Made by a program: the position numbers and the translations under genes
Shown: in pieces, positions 17,970-26,359 of the stretch
Layout of the letters: each line of letters starts with the position of its first letter
Position numbering within the stretch: the stretch's first letter is position 1
The notes under the pieces: model-generated
Database searches by the model: none
Seen by the model: only the letters and a program-made list of their open reading frames with translations
Told to the model about the DNA's origin: nothing
DNA from: Chloroflexia bacterium
GTDB lineage: Bacteria; Chloroflexota; Chloroflexia; DTKN01
Direction: 5' to 3'
Assembly (NCBI GenBank): GCA_016928715.1
Contig: JAFGKG010000012.1
Span: 1 to 33,956, forward strand
Length of the DNA: 33,956 nucleotides

Positions 17970-19901
17970 CTACCTCTGTCCAGCGGCCTTGAGCAGGGGA
18001 GGAGCGGCGACCTCTGACTCTGCCTCCAGCACCAACCAAAGGTCTGGAAAACGATTGCGAATGACCTGGGCGATGCCCTCGGCCGAAAGGTTGAGTTCTG
18101 CCCGCATCCTATGCTGAGGACCTTGGTGGATAAAGCGGTCCGGAATCCCAATGCGCAGAAATTGATGATCGGGAAGCAGCATTTTGCGTTCGTAAAATTC
18201 GAGGACGGCGCTGCCAAACCCGCCCTGCAGGGCGTTCTCCTCCACGGTCACGATGCGCTGAAAATTGCGGGCCAAGCCATAGAGCATCGCTTTATCCAGG
18301 GGTTTGACAAAGCGGGCATTGATCACTGCCGCCTCAATGCCCTGGGCCCCCAGCAGTTCAGCCGCGCCCAGGGCAGGGTAGACCATGGAGCCAATGGCCA
18401 GGATGGCCAACTCGCCGCCGGCGCCCTTGCGCAGCACCTCGGCCATGCCCAAGGGCAAAGTCATCGCCTCCCGATCCAAGAGCAGGCCCCGACCACTGCC
18501 CCGCGGATAACGGATGGCCACGGGCCCCTCAATTTCAAGCGCCGTCCAGAGCATGCGCTGCAGCTCGCATTCGTCCTTGGGCGCCATCACCACCAGGTTG
18601 GGGATATGCCGCAGGTAGGCCAGATCAAAGACGCCGTTGTGCGTGGCCCCATCGTCGCCCACAATGCCGGCCCGGTCCAGGGCAAAAATCACCGGCAGCT
18701 CTTGCAGGGCCACGTCGTGGATCAACTGGTCATAGGAGCGCTGCAAAAAGGTCGAATAGATGGCCACAACCGGGCGCAGCCCCCGGGTGGCCAGGCCGGC
18801 GGCAAAGGTGACGGCGTGTTGCTCGGCAATGCCCACGTCAAAGAGACGGCCGGGAAAGCGCTGGGCAAAGTCGCTCAGGCCGGTCCCATCGGGCATCGCC
18901 GCGGTGATGGCCACCAGCCGGGAATCGGCCTCGGCCATCTGCACCATCGTCTGGCCAAAGACCTGGCTGTAGCTGGGCGCCGCGCTCTTTTTACGGCCGT
19001 TCGGCGAGACCCCGTGAAAGTTGGTCGGGTCCTGCTCGGCCGGCGCATATCCCTTGCCCTTGGTCGTATAGACGTGCAGCAAAACAGGGCCCTGCACGCG
19101 ACGAGCGGAGCGCAAAGTACGGACAAGAGCGCCAATGTCGTGCCCGTCCACCGGACCAATGTAGGTAAAACCCATCTCGTCCCAGATGCGCGTGGGGATG
19201 AGAAATTCTTTAAAGCTGTTCTTCAGCCGCTTGAGAAAGTGGAGCAAGCGTCGGCCCAGAGGCATCCGCACCAGCAGGCGCTCGGCGCGGCCCTTGGCCT
19301 GATGATAGCGCGGATCGCTGCGCAGTCGGTTCAGATAGGGGGAAAGCGCCCCCACGTTGGGGGCGATGGACATGCCATTGTCGTTCAGGATCACAATGAG
19401 GCGAGTGCCCATGTGGCCGGCGTGGTTGAGCGCCTCAAAGGACATTCCCCCAGTCATTGCGCCATCGCCAATCACCGCCACGACGGCGAAATCCTCCCCC
19501 TGCAGGTCGCGGCCCCGGGCAATCCCCAGCGCGGCCGAAATTGAAGTGGCGGCATGCCCGGCTCCGAAGGGATCATGAGGGCTTTCCGAACGCTTGGTAA
19601 AACCGCTCAAGCCCCCGTACTGCCGAATGGTCCGAAAGCGATCCTTGCGCTCGGTCAGCAGTTTGTGCACATAGGCCTGGTGGCCCACGTCCCAGACAAT
19701 CTGGTCCCGGGGGCTGTCCAAAACCGTGTGCAGGGCAATGGTCAGCTCGACCACACCCAAATTCGAGGCCAGGTGCCCACCCGTCTGGGGGACCACCTCG
19801 ATCAGTTCCTGGCGTATTTCCTCGGCCAAGCGACGCAAATCCCGTCCAGTCAACCGCTCCAGGTCGGCCGGCTGGTTTACTTGATCCAGAATAGAAGCCA
19901 T
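17970..19901 (-). CDS. dxs: 1-deoxy-D-xylulose-5-phosphate synthase
   Basis: A 643-aa thiamine-diphosphate enzyme of normal length that condenses pyruvate with glyceraldehyde-3-phosphate, the first step of the MEP isoprenoid pathway. Visible motifs: GGHLASNLG with catalytic H43, the TPP/Mg site GDGAMTGGM (145-153) completed by LNDNGMSIA (172-180), the transketolase-like middle domain (ALDRAGIVGDDGATHNGVFD), and the C-terminal domain (ARFVKPLD). GGAGGT is six bases before the ATG. Two good promoters lie upstream on the same strand, leaving a leader of 100-175 nt with no riboswitch I recognise. It heads a unit with pheS. Confidence 0.97.
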   Translation of the reverse strand: MASILDQVNQPADLERLTGRDLRRLAEEIRQELIEVVPQTGGHLASNLGVVELTIALHTVLDSPRDQIVWDVGHQAYVHKLLTERKDRFRTIRQYGGLSGFTKRSESPHDPFGAGHAATSISAALGIARGRDLQGEDFAVVAVIGDGAMTGGMSFEALNHAGHMGTRLIVILNDNGMSIAPNVGALSPYLNRLRSDPRYHQAKGRAERLLVRMPLGRRLLHFLKRLKNSFKEFLIPTRIWDEMGFTYIGPVDGHDIGALVRTLRSARRVQGPVLLHVYTTKGKGYAPAEQDPTNFHGVSPNGRKKSAAPSYSQVFGQTMVQMAEADSRLVAITAAMPDGTGLSDFAQRFPGRLFDVGIAEQHAVTFAAGLATRGLRPVVAIYSTFLQRSYDQLIHDVALQELPVIFALDRAGIVGDDGATHNGVFDLAYLRHIPNLVVMAPKDECELQRMLWTALEIEGPVAIRYPRGSGRGLLLDREAMTLPLGMAEVLRKGAGGELAILAIGSMVYPALGAAELLGAQGIEAAVINARFVKPLDKAMLYGLARNFQRIVTVEENALQGGFGSAVLEFYERKMLLPDHQFLRIGIPDRFIHQGPQHRMRAELNLSAEGIAQVIRNRFPDLWLVLEAESEVAAPPLLKAAGQR

Positions 19902-20012
19902 ATTCCACCTCCAAACAAACAGCGCGCCCTGCCCCCCAGGTTCATCTATGCGACAAGCGCCCCTTCCAAAGCAGGCCCGGTCAACTTGGTGCTGACGGTG
20001 AGCAGTGACTAT

Positions 20013-20041
20013 AGTTTAGCATAGTCCTCCAGAGCTGTCCA
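20013..20041 (-). promoter_or_regulatory. Proximal promoter of dxs
   Basis: On the - strand, TGGACA (20036-20041), a 17-bp spacer and TAAACT (20013-20018), with a predicted start about 105 nt before the dxs ATG. Confidence 0.5.
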
Positions 20042-20083
20042 GTGCCCAAAACCGCCCCAAACTGCACCTGAGGACTTGACCGT

Positions 20084-20112
20084 ATTGTAGCATGGCTTCT
20101 GCCTGGTTTCAA
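20084..20112 (-). promoter_or_regulatory. Distal promoter of dxs
   Basis: On the - strand, TTGAAA (20107-20112), a 17-bp spacer and TACAAT (20084-20089). The -35 box directly follows the opp terminator, and the start near 20077 gives a leader of about 175 nt. Confidence 0.6.
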
Positions 20113-20150
20113 CATAAAACGACAGGGAACGGGCCAAGCCGTTCCCTGTC
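20113..20150 (-). terminator. Terminator of the oligopeptide transporter operon
   Basis: GACAGGGAACGG (20121-20132) and CCGTTCCCTGTC (20139-20150) form a perfect 12-bp stem with a 6-nt loop. Read on the - strand it is followed by GTTTTATG, giving a short U-tract. It lies 22 bp after the last opp stop codon. Confidence 0.8.
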
Positions 20151-20172
20151 ATCCCCAAAAACTAGCGTCTAT

Positions 20173-21159
20173 TTACTCCATCAGCCAGCAAGCCACATAG
20201 TGCCCGTTCCCGTACTCCTTGAAGGGAGGCTCCTCTTCGGCACAGCGATCCATGGCGAACTGACAGCGGGTGCGAAAGTTACAACCGGAGGGCGGCGACA
20301 CCGGACTGGGCACGTCCCCCTCCAGGAGAATGCGTTGCCGCTTTTTCTCCACCACCGGGTCCGGAATGGGCACCGCTGACAAGAGCGCCTTGGTATAGGG
20401 ATGCTGCGGGTTATCGTACAGTTCATAGCCTCCGGTCAACTCGACCAGCTTGCCGAGATACATCACCGCAATGCGGTCGCTAATGTGGCGAACCACAGAG
20501 AGGTCGTGGGCAATAAAGAGATAGGTCAGGTTGAACTCGTCCTGCAGCTCTTCCAATAGATTGATGATCTGGGCCTGGATCGATACATCCAGGGCCGAGA
20601 CGGGCTCATCGCAGACGATAAATTCCGGCTCCACGGCCAGCGCCCGGGCCACGCCGATGCGCTGGCGCTGCCCACCAGAGAACTCGTGGGGATAGCGGTT
20701 GATAAAGTAGGGGTTGAGCCCAACGACCTTGAGCAACTCCATGACCTTTTCCCGGCGCGCCCGGCCATCCGCCAGCTTGTGGATCATCATGGGCTCGCCC
20801 ACGATACCACCGACGGTCATGCGGGGGTTGAGCGAAGCATAGGGGTCCTGAAAGATCATCTGCATCCGGCGCCGCATACGACGCAGACCCTCGCCCTTGA
20901 GCGTGGTCAGATCCCGACCCTCAAAATGGACCGACCCCTCGGTGGGGCGATAGAGCTGCACAATAGCCCGCCCAGTGGTGGACTTGCCACAGCCGCTCTC
21001 GCCCACCAGTCCCAGGGTCTCGCCCCGGCGGATCGAGAAACTCAGGCCATCCACCGCCTTGATATCGGCGACCTTGTGCTGGAAGATAATCCCCTTGGTC
21101 AGCGGGAAATACATCTTGAGGTCCTGAACTTGCAGCAGGACATCATTCGACTTTTCCAT
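20173..21159 (-). CDS. oppF: Oligopeptide ABC transporter ATP-binding protein OppF/DppF
   Basis: A 328-aa ATPase of peptide/nickel ABC importers. It has Walker A (GESGCGKST), Q-loop ([14 protein letters not shown]), signature (FSGGQRQR), Walker B (EFIVCDEP) and H-loop (FIAHDLSVV). The C-terminal extension contains [14 protein letters not shown], the Cys-rich motif of the oligopeptide subfamily, which can hold an iron-sulfur cluster in related proteins. It is the last gene of the operon, nine bp after the partner ATPase, and would pair with it at the membrane. Confidence 0.94.
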   Translation of the reverse strand: MEKSNDVLLQVQDLKMYFPLTKGIIFQHKVADIKAVDGLSFSIRRGETLGLVGESGCGKSTTGRAIVQLYRPTEGSVHFEGRDLTTLKGEGLRRMRRRMQMIFQDPYASLNPRMTVGGIVGEPMMIHKLADGRARREKVMELLKVVGLNPYFINRYPHEFSGGQRQRIGVARALAVEPEFIVCDEPVSALDVSIQAQIINLLEELQDEFNLTYLFIAHDLSVVRHISDRIAVMYLGKLVELTGGYELYDNPQHPYTKALLSAVPIPDPVVEKKRQRILLEGDVPSPVSPPSGCNFRTRCQFAMDRCAEEEPPFKEYGNGHYVACWLME

Positions 21160-21168
21160 AGTACCCCC

Positions 21169-22182
21169 CTATACAGCCGCTACACCGGGCTTGGTCATCC
21201 AACCGTCTTTGTTGATATCGAACCAACAAGCCGCCATATGATCCGGCCCCACCTCCCGCAGTGGCGGGCAGCCCTCTTCACAGCGCGGCTGGGCAAAGTC
21301 GCAGCGCGGTAGGAAGGGGCACATATCCGGCAGATCGATCAGGTCCGGCGGCAGCCCGCGGATCGGGTTCAATTGGGACTTTTGCTGGGCGTCAACGCGC
21401 GGAATGGAGCGCATCAAGCCCAGCGTGTAGGGCATCCGCGGATTGGCAAAGAGCTCGTAGGTGTCGGCAGATTCGACAATGTGACCGGCGTACATCACCA
21501 CGACCCGATCGCTGATCCCGGCGATCACGCCCAGATCGTGGGTAATCATGATCACGGCCGTGCCCAACTCGGTCCTCAATTTATTAATCAGATCGAGAAT
21601 CTGGGCCTGAATCGTCACGTCCAGGGCCGTGGTCGGCTCGTCCGCGATGAGCAACTCCGGATTGCAGGACAGGGCCATGGCAATCATCACCCGCTGGCGC
21701 ATCCCACCACTGAACTGGTGTGGATAATCGTCCAAACGCTTTTCCGCCGAGGGAATACCCACCATGCGCAGCAGTTCCAGCGTGCGCTCGCGAGCCGAGG
21801 ATCTATCCATACCCATGTGCAGTTCCAGGGCCTCGCTGACCTGGCGGTTAATCGTCAATACCGGATTCAAAGAAGTCATCGGGTCTTGAAAGATCATCGA
21901 GATGCGATTGCCCCGCACATGGCGCATTTCCTCCTCGCTGAGTTCGAGCAGGTTCTCACCATCAAAGATCACCTCCCCGGCGGCAATCTTGCCCGGGGGT
22001 TGCGGGATCAGGCGCATCACCGACAAGGCATTGACGCTCTTGCCGCAGCCGCTCTCACCAACAATCCCCAGGGCTTCGCCCTTGTGGACGTAGTAAGAGA
22101 CGCCATCCACGGCCTTGACCATACCATCCTGTGTCTTGAACTGGGTCTTGAGGTTGTTGACCACCAACACGGGTTCGGACAT
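21169..22182 (-). CDS. oppD: Oligopeptide ABC transporter ATP-binding protein OppD/DppD
   Basis: A 337-aa ATPase, the first of the two nucleotide-binding subunits. Walker A is GESGCGKSV, the signature FSGGMRQR, Walker B LLIADEP with [11 protein letters not shown] after it, and the C-terminal Cys motif reads [17 protein letters not shown] 22182 ([11 protein letters not shown]) is preferred, with GGGGGAT upstream; an in-frame GTG at 22194 lacks a ribosome site. It couples ATP hydrolysis to import through the two permeases encoded just upstream. Confidence 0.94.
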   Translation of the reverse strand: MSEPVLVVNNLKTQFKTQDGMVKAVDGVSYYVHKGEALGIVGESGCGKSVNALSVMRLIPQPPGKIAAGEVIFDGENLLELSEEEMRHVRGNRISMIFQDPMTSLNPVLTINRQVSEALELHMGMDRSSARERTLELLRMVGIPSAEKRLDDYPHQFSGGMRQRVMIAMALSCNPELLIADEPTTALDVTIQAQILDLINKLRTELGTAVIMITHDLGVIAGISDRVVVMYAGHIVESADTYELFANPRMPYTLGLMRSIPRVDAQQKSQLNPIRGLPPDLIDLPDMCPFLPRCDFAQPRCEEGCPPLREVGPDHMAACWFDINKDGWMTKPGVAAV

Positions 22183-22210
22183 TTCATCCCCCACTCAATA
22201 GGCGACGCCA

Positions 22211-23311
22211 CTAGCGTTCATAGACGCGCGGGTCCAGGGCATCGCGCAGCCCATCACCAAAAAAGTTAAAGGCCAGCACGGTCAGGCTCAAAGCGATCGC
22301 TGGAAAGACCACCGGCCACCAAAAAGAACGCATTCCTTGATATGCCTCTGAAAGCATAATGCCCCAACTTGGCGTGGGCGCATTTACCCCCAGGCCGATA
22401 AAACTGAGAAAGGCCTCCGTATAAATATATCCCGGGATCGCCATCGTCTCCGACACAATGCAGGGGCCCAACACATTGGGCAACAGGTGGATAAAGAGAA
22501 TGCGCCGGTTGTTGGCCCCGATACAGCGCGCCGCCTCGACGAACTCTTTCTCCTTGTAGGACAATACCTGCCCCCGTACCAAGCGGGCCATCCCCAGCCA
22601 GTTCAAGGCCCCCAGGGCGATAAAGATCAGCAGGATCCCGCCCATCTTGCGATTCAGGTCCAGGATGGAGACGATCAGGGCATTGGCCTGTTCCCCTTGC
22701 TTCTCATAGGAAATGGTCAAGGCCTTGAAATAGACCTGCAGCAGGATGATGAAAATGAGCGGTGGATAGCCCCAGAGAATATCCACGATGCGCATCATGA
22801 CATTGTCCACCTGCCCGCCGAAATAGGCCGAGACCATCCCATAGGTCATTCCGATGATAAAACTCACTATCGCGCCAATAAAGGCAACCTCCAGCGAGAC
22901 ACGGGCTCCATAGATCACCCGGCTGAAAATGTCCCGCCCCAGGTTGTCCGCGCCAAAAAGATAGCGAAACCCATCGTAGGCGATGCTTTTGGACTCCGCG
23001 GTGGGCTTGTACACTCCGAAGGGTTTGACCAGGGGAGCCTCGGCCGTGTCCACCCGCGTGCTCATGGCCAACTGCTTGGCATAGGGGTTGCTATTATCGG
23101 CCACGAGGGTGTCCCCATATCCCTGCAGGCGATAGGGATTGACATAGTCGGCCAGGATAGCCATGAGAATCAGGAGAACAATAAAGACCACGCCCCCCAC
23201 CGCCATCTTGTTTTTGATCAACTGGCGATAGGCATCCCGCCAAGGGGTCCGCACCTTGCGCTGCAGGATCCCCAGATCATCACGGGACACTTTTTGCTCA
23301 GAAACAGCCAT
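22211..23311 (-). CDS. oppC: Oligopeptide ABC transporter permease OppC/DppC
   Basis: A 366-aa inner-membrane permease with about six membrane segments, the first at 36-55 (MAVGGVVFIVLLILMAILAD). The family block FGADNLGRDIFSRVIYGARVSL and the cytoplasmic EAA loop (EAARCIGANNRRILFIHLLPN) are present. The extracytoplasmic loop between the first segment and FGADNLGRD is about 75 residues, longer than usual. GGAGG lies nine bases before the ATG. It forms the translocation pore with OppB. Confidence 0.93.
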   Translation of the reverse strand: MAVSEQKVSRDDLGILQRKVRTPWRDAYRQLIKNKMAVGGVVFIVLLILMAILADYVNPYRLQGYGDTLVADNSNPYAKQLAMSTRVDTAEAPLVKPFGVYKPTAESKSIAYDGFRYLFGADNLGRDIFSRVIYGARVSLEVAFIGAIVSFIIGMTYGMVSAYFGGQVDNVMMRIVDILWGYPPLIFIILLQVYFKALTISYEKQGEQANALIVSILDLNRKMGGILLIFIALGALNWLGMARLVRGQVLSYKEKEFVEAARCIGANNRRILFIHLLPNVLGPCIVSETMAIPGYIYTEAFLSFIGLGVNAPTPSWGIMLSEAYQGMRSFWWPVVFPAIALSLTVLAFNFFGDGLRDALDPRVYER

Positions 23312-23343
23312 CGTTCATCCTCCTCAGACCGTCAACAACATCG

Positions 23344-24966
23344 CTACTTGTAGCGAATACGCGGATCCAGAATGCCATAGGTAATGTCGACGACCAGGTT
23401 CGCCAGCACGATGAGGACTGCGTAAATAATCGTCACCGCCATCAAGACGGGATAATCCCGATTGCCGATACTGGTCACAAAGTGCTTGCCCATACCGGGA
23501 ATAGCAAAGATCTGCTCGATCACCAAGGTGCCGGTAACAATGGCGGCGAACATGGGCCCCAAGATCGTTACCACCGGAATCAACGAGTTCTTGAGCGCGT
23601 GCCGCACCACCACCGTGCGTGCACTCAAGCCCTTGGCCTGAGCCGTTCGAATATAATCCTCCCGAATGACCTGCAGCAGCGAAGCCCGCGTCAGCCGGGC
23701 GATGCTGGCCGCCATGCCCGTGCCCAGGGCAATGGCCGGTAGGATATAGTTGGAGAAACGGCCCTGCCAGCTCAGGTCCAACAGATCCAACTGGTGCACA
23801 AAAAGCAGGATCAGCAGCGGGCCCAGCACCATATTAGGAACCGAAACTCCCAGGATAGCAAAAAAGGTGGCGACGTAGTCAATGATCGTATTGTGCCGCA
23901 GGGCGGCCAAAATCCCCAAAGGAATGCCCAACAGCAGGGCGATCCCCATAGAAAAGAGGCCCAAAGCAGCCGAAATAGGCAGGCCCACCTTGGCCTCCAC
24001 GGTGCGCCGATAAATCTCGGCCTCAAAGGTGCCCTCAGACTCATCCCAGGCCACGCTCAGGTCGCCCGGCAAGTCGATCTCTTTTCCGTCCAGCAGCAGC
24101 TGTGGTTCCTCCGCACCGGGAGCCGAGAGAGCCCAACCCCCGCTCTCCTGGGGATGCAGCATAAACTTGATCGGCAGATCCAGGCGTTCCTGCATCACAA
24201 TGCGCTTGGAATCCACCGTGATATACTCCGTCTTGGACAGCTCGACCCGCACGTTGGTTTTCAGCTCGGTGGCCTCCGAGCCCTCCAACATGGCCAGCCG
24301 GCCCTGCTTTGACCAGCCCAAGACCAACCGGGCGGATCCATGTTGGGCCCTGACCTCGCCATCCTCGCTGACCAACTCGGTGCCATCGGGCAAGGTGACC
24401 TCGGCCCCCTCGTGCAGGGGCACCCACTCATCGTCGACCTGCACTTCCATGAGCCGGTCCTCCTGGGAAAGCACCCGGATGGGCAGATCCAGCAAAATGT
24501 CCGTGCGCTTTTCCACAATGACCATGCCCTTGCCGTAGCGAACCGAGGTGCCGTCGCGTAGGGGGACGGACTTGCCCTCTTCCAACAGGAACTCTTTATC
24601 GATCCCTGGATCCGTCACCACCAAGCTGCCGTCAGTCAACTGCAACTGCAGCTCAACCTTGGAGCGCTCGATGGTGAGGAACTTGATCCCCAAAACCTGA
24701 CTGACGTCCCGATCGCGGTACTTGTACGAGACCCCAAAGTCCAACCGGACCAGATCCCCCAGGTAGTTCAAATACTGCTGCCAGATGGGTTTGTCCAGAC
24801 CGTACTTGCGCTCAATATTCCGCACAACATATTCGGGAAGCTCCTTATCCCCAGCAAAGTCGAACGGCCCCCCGGGCAGTGCGCGCACCGTCCAAAAAGT
24901 CAAGGCCGTCACAACAAAGAACACTGGGATAAACCAAAAGAGCCGCCGCAAGATGTAAGCCATCAT
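23344..24966 (-). CDS. oppB: Oligopeptide ABC transporter permease OppB/DppB with a large inserted domain
   Basis: A 540-aa permease, about 200 residues longer than the family's usual 305-340. The normal N-terminus (ILRRLFWFIPVFFVVTALTF, then LDFGVSYKYRDRDVSQVL) and the normal C-terminal core (GLPISAALGLFSMGIALLLG, EAA loop IRTAQAKGLSARTVVVRHALKN, FAIPGMGKHFVTSI) are intact. Between them, roughly residues 94-320, sits a beta-rich, charged segment with repeated 'xDGT/S' turns (LTDGSLVV, LRDGTSVR, LPDGTELV). By topology it lies outside the membrane. No solute-binding protein gene accompanies the operon. AGGAGG nine bases upstream selects ATG 24966. It is the first gene of the opp operon. Confidence 0.9.
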   Translation of the reverse strand: MMAYILRRLFWFIPVFFVVTALTFWTVRALPGGPFDFAGDKELPEYVVRNIERKYGLDKPIWQQYLNYLGDLVRLDFGVSYKYRDRDVSQVLGIKFLTIERSKVELQLQLTDGSLVVTDPGIDKEFLLEEGKSVPLRDGTSVRYGKGMVIVEKRTDILLDLPIRVLSQEDRLMEVQVDDEWVPLHEGAEVTLPDGTELVSEDGEVRAQHGSARLVLGWSKQGRLAMLEGSEATELKTNVRVELSKTEYITVDSKRIVMQERLDLPIKFMLHPQESGGWALSAPGAEEPQLLLDGKEIDLPGDLSVAWDESEGTFEAEIYRRTVEAKVGLPISAALGLFSMGIALLLGIPLGILAALRHNTIIDYVATFFAILGVSVPNMVLGPLLILLFVHQLDLLDLSWQGRFSNYILPAIALGTGMAASIARLTRASLLQVIREDYIRTAQAKGLSARTVVVRHALKNSLIPVVTILGPMFAAIVTGTLVIEQIFAIPGMGKHFVTSIGNRDYPVLMAVTIIYAVLIVLANLVVDITYGILDPRIRYK

Positions 24967-25008
24967 TTTAGCCAACCTCCTCGGCAAAGATTGTGGGAAA
25001 AACCGCTT

Positions 25009-25047
25009 GCTTGCGGATTATAGCACAACCAAACCAAATCCGCAAGC
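25009..25047. repeat. 11-bp inverted repeat spanning the opp promoter
   Basis: GCTTGCGGATT (25009-25019) and AATCCGCAAGC (25037-25047) are perfect reverse complements, 17 bp apart, covering the -10 and -35 boxes. This fits an operator for a dimeric repressor or a structural hairpin. A second dyad, GACGCTC/GAGCGTC, lies at 25048-25080. Confidence 0.55.
25017..25045 (-). promoter_or_regulatory. Promoter of the opp operon, inside a perfect dyad
   Basis: On the - strand, TTGCGG (25040-25045), a 17-bp spacer and TATAAT (25017-25022). The leader is about 45 nt. The hexamers lie in the two arms of an 11-bp inverted repeat. Confidence 0.65.
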
Positions 25048-25213
25048 GACGCTCCCAGGCAGGCTACAACCGCGAGCGTCAGCTTGCCCCGTCCTCTGCC
25101 AACTTTTCTCTGAATAACCGCCGCCAACCTACAGGCAAAAGACCGACCCACGGGGGGTCCTTTAAGAATGCGTAAATAGCAGCAGCAAGTGTCTCAAAAG
25201 GTTGGTCACCGGA

Positions 25214-25498
25214 TCAATATGGCTCGCCTAATTGCTCCCGCAGGGAGAGATCCTCTTGCTCCAGACGAAAAATCTCGGCGCTCAAGCGCTGCTGTTGCAC
25301 CTTGAGCGCCGGCAGAGAGGCGCTGCGCGACAATTGCAGCCGGCGACGATCACGGCCGCGGCTGCGCGACAACTCTGCCTGAAGCTGGGCCACCTCTTCC
25401 TTAATCTGCCGCTCCTCCTGTCGCAGTCGCTGCAATTCGGCCTGGACCTCTTTCAGGCGGGCACCCGCTTTCTCCTGCAAAAGGGACTCCTCCGTCAT
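25214..25498 (-). CDS. Small coiled-coil protein, 94 aa
   Basis: Nearly the whole chain is Glu/Gln/Arg/Leu-rich heptads (KLKEVQAELQRLRQEERQIK-like pattern), with a short basic break SRSRGRDRRRLQLSRS in the middle, so it probably forms a helical hairpin or dimer. Family not recognised; there is no membrane segment or catalytic motif. ATG 25498 (MTEESLLQEKAG) is preferred because AGGAGGG precedes it by five bases; the longer frame from 25537 starts inside a repeat element. It stands alone between the opp operon and the MITE-like element. Confidence 0.6.
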   Translation of the reverse strand: MTEESLLQEKAGARLKEVQAELQRLRQEERQIKEEVAQLQAELSRSRGRDRRRLQLSRSASLPALKVQQQRLSAEIFRLEQEDLSLREQLGEPY

Positions 25499-25527
25499 TA
25501 CAACCCTCCTCTCCTCAAGATCTGTAA

Positions 25528-25664
25528 AAGAAATCACTTCCCGGTTTTACTGCTGGTTCCCCGTCACCGGCTAAAGCCTCAACTCCGAAAGGCCCCGTAA
25601 AAGGTCTCGCTTTCCCGAACCGGAATCGAGGCTTTAGCCGGTCAAAACCGGCAAGTAATTTCTT
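25528..25664. mobile_element. MITE-like element with terminal inverted repeats
   Basis: A 137-bp non-coding segment with outer imperfect 21-nt inverted ends (AAGAAATCACTTCCCGGTTTT at the left; AAGAAATTACTTGCCGGTTTT as the reverse complement of the right). It has a perfect inner 15-bp pair, ACCGGCTAAAGCCTC (25566-25580) and GAGGCTTTAGCCGGT (25628-25642), separated by 47 nt. No transposase is encoded. It lies between the coiled-coil gene and tRNA-Arg. Confidence 0.55.
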
Positions 25665-25675
25665 GACACCTCAAG

Positions 25676-25748
25676 CGCGCCTGAAGGGACTCGAACCCCC
25701 AACCCTCGGTTCCGAAGACCGATGCTCTGTCCATTGAGCTACAGGCGC
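25676..25748 (-). tRNA. tRNA-Arg (anticodon TCG)
   Basis: A 73-nt cloverleaf on the - strand. The acceptor GCGCCTG/CAGGCGC is perfect, the D-arm is GCTC...GAGC, the anticodon stem is TCGGT/ACCGA with loop CTTCGGA giving anticodon TCG (reads CGA), and the T-arm has TTCGAGT. The discriminator is G and CCA is not encoded. Confidence 0.95.
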
Positions 25749-25783
25749 TTGCTTACCACGACCAGGAACACTGCCACAGCCCC

Positions 25784-25812
25784 ATTATAGCACGAGCTGG
25801 AAAAATCGCCAA
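25784..25812 (-). promoter_or_regulatory. Promoter of tRNA-Arg
   Basis: On the - strand, TTGGCG (25807-25812), a 17-bp spacer and a perfect TATAAT (25784-25789). The predicted start is about 29 nt before the mature tRNA 5' end. Confidence 0.7.
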
Positions 25813-25820
25813 ATGCCCGC

Positions 25821-26348
25821 TCAAAGTTTGCTCTTCATTCCATAGATCTGACCACCGCGCAAGCCCGTCAACTGCTGCGTGTACACAAAAGCGGCCGCAT
25901 CAAGCTTGTTGATTACGGCGAGCAGCTTGGGCAGTTCTCTCCGCACACAAACAATGTGCAGGATCTCTACCTGGCCCTCTCTCCCCATGCCGGACTGGCG
26001 GGTCAGGGCAAAGCCGGCCTGCCGAATCTGCACCTCTAGCTCTTCCCAGGGCACATGGGGGATCACCGTCACCTCCACCACCGCTTTGCGCATCCGATCC
26101 GACAAGGTGACCCCCAGCAGGGTGCCCGCAGCAAAGCCGCCCGCATAGGACAGGGCATAGGCCGGGTGTTCAATGCCCCCCCCAATAACCCGGCTGACGA
26201 TGAGGATAAAGATCAACACCTCGAAAAAACCCATCAGCGCAGCCTGTACACGACGTCCCTGCACGATCCATTGGACGCGAATCGTGCCCATCGCCACATC
26301 CACCACCCGGGCGAAAAAAATGACCAGCGACCACCACAAGACTTCCAT
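25821..26348 (-). CDS. DUF2179/UPF0316-family membrane protein
   Basis: A 175-aa protein with three N-terminal membrane segments (about 3-22, 34-54, 63-84) and a cytoplasmic alpha/beta domain (about 88-175) of the DUF2179 type. The conserved start 'R.VDV..GTIR....GR' of the UPF0316/DUF5698 group is clearly present. Function is unknown; related proteins occur in many Firmicutes and Chloroflexi. ATG 26348 has GAGGGGGT upstream; a longer in-frame start at 26369 would overlap the preceding gene and was rejected. It begins 11 bp after the Sua5-like gene and ends the gene run that starts at tnaA. Confidence 0.85.
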   Translation of the reverse strand: MEVLWWSLVIFFARVVDVAMGTIRVQWIVQGRRVQAALMGFFEVLIFILIVSRVIGGGIEHPAYALSYAGGFAAGTLLGVTLSDRMRKAVVEVTVIPHVPWEELEVQIRQAGFALTRQSGMGREGQVEILHIVCVRRELPKLLAVINKLDAAAFVYTQQLTGLRGGQIYGMKSKL

Positions 26349-26359
26349 ACGACCCCCTC

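Noticed and set aside
18111-19544. 477-aa + strand open frame
   Set aside because: Fully antisense to dxs, which has all family motifs; a high-GC codon-position shadow without ribosome site.
19902-20083. Thiamine-pyrophosphate riboswitch in the dxs leader
   Set aside because: The conserved CTGAGA and the second TPP box are absent.
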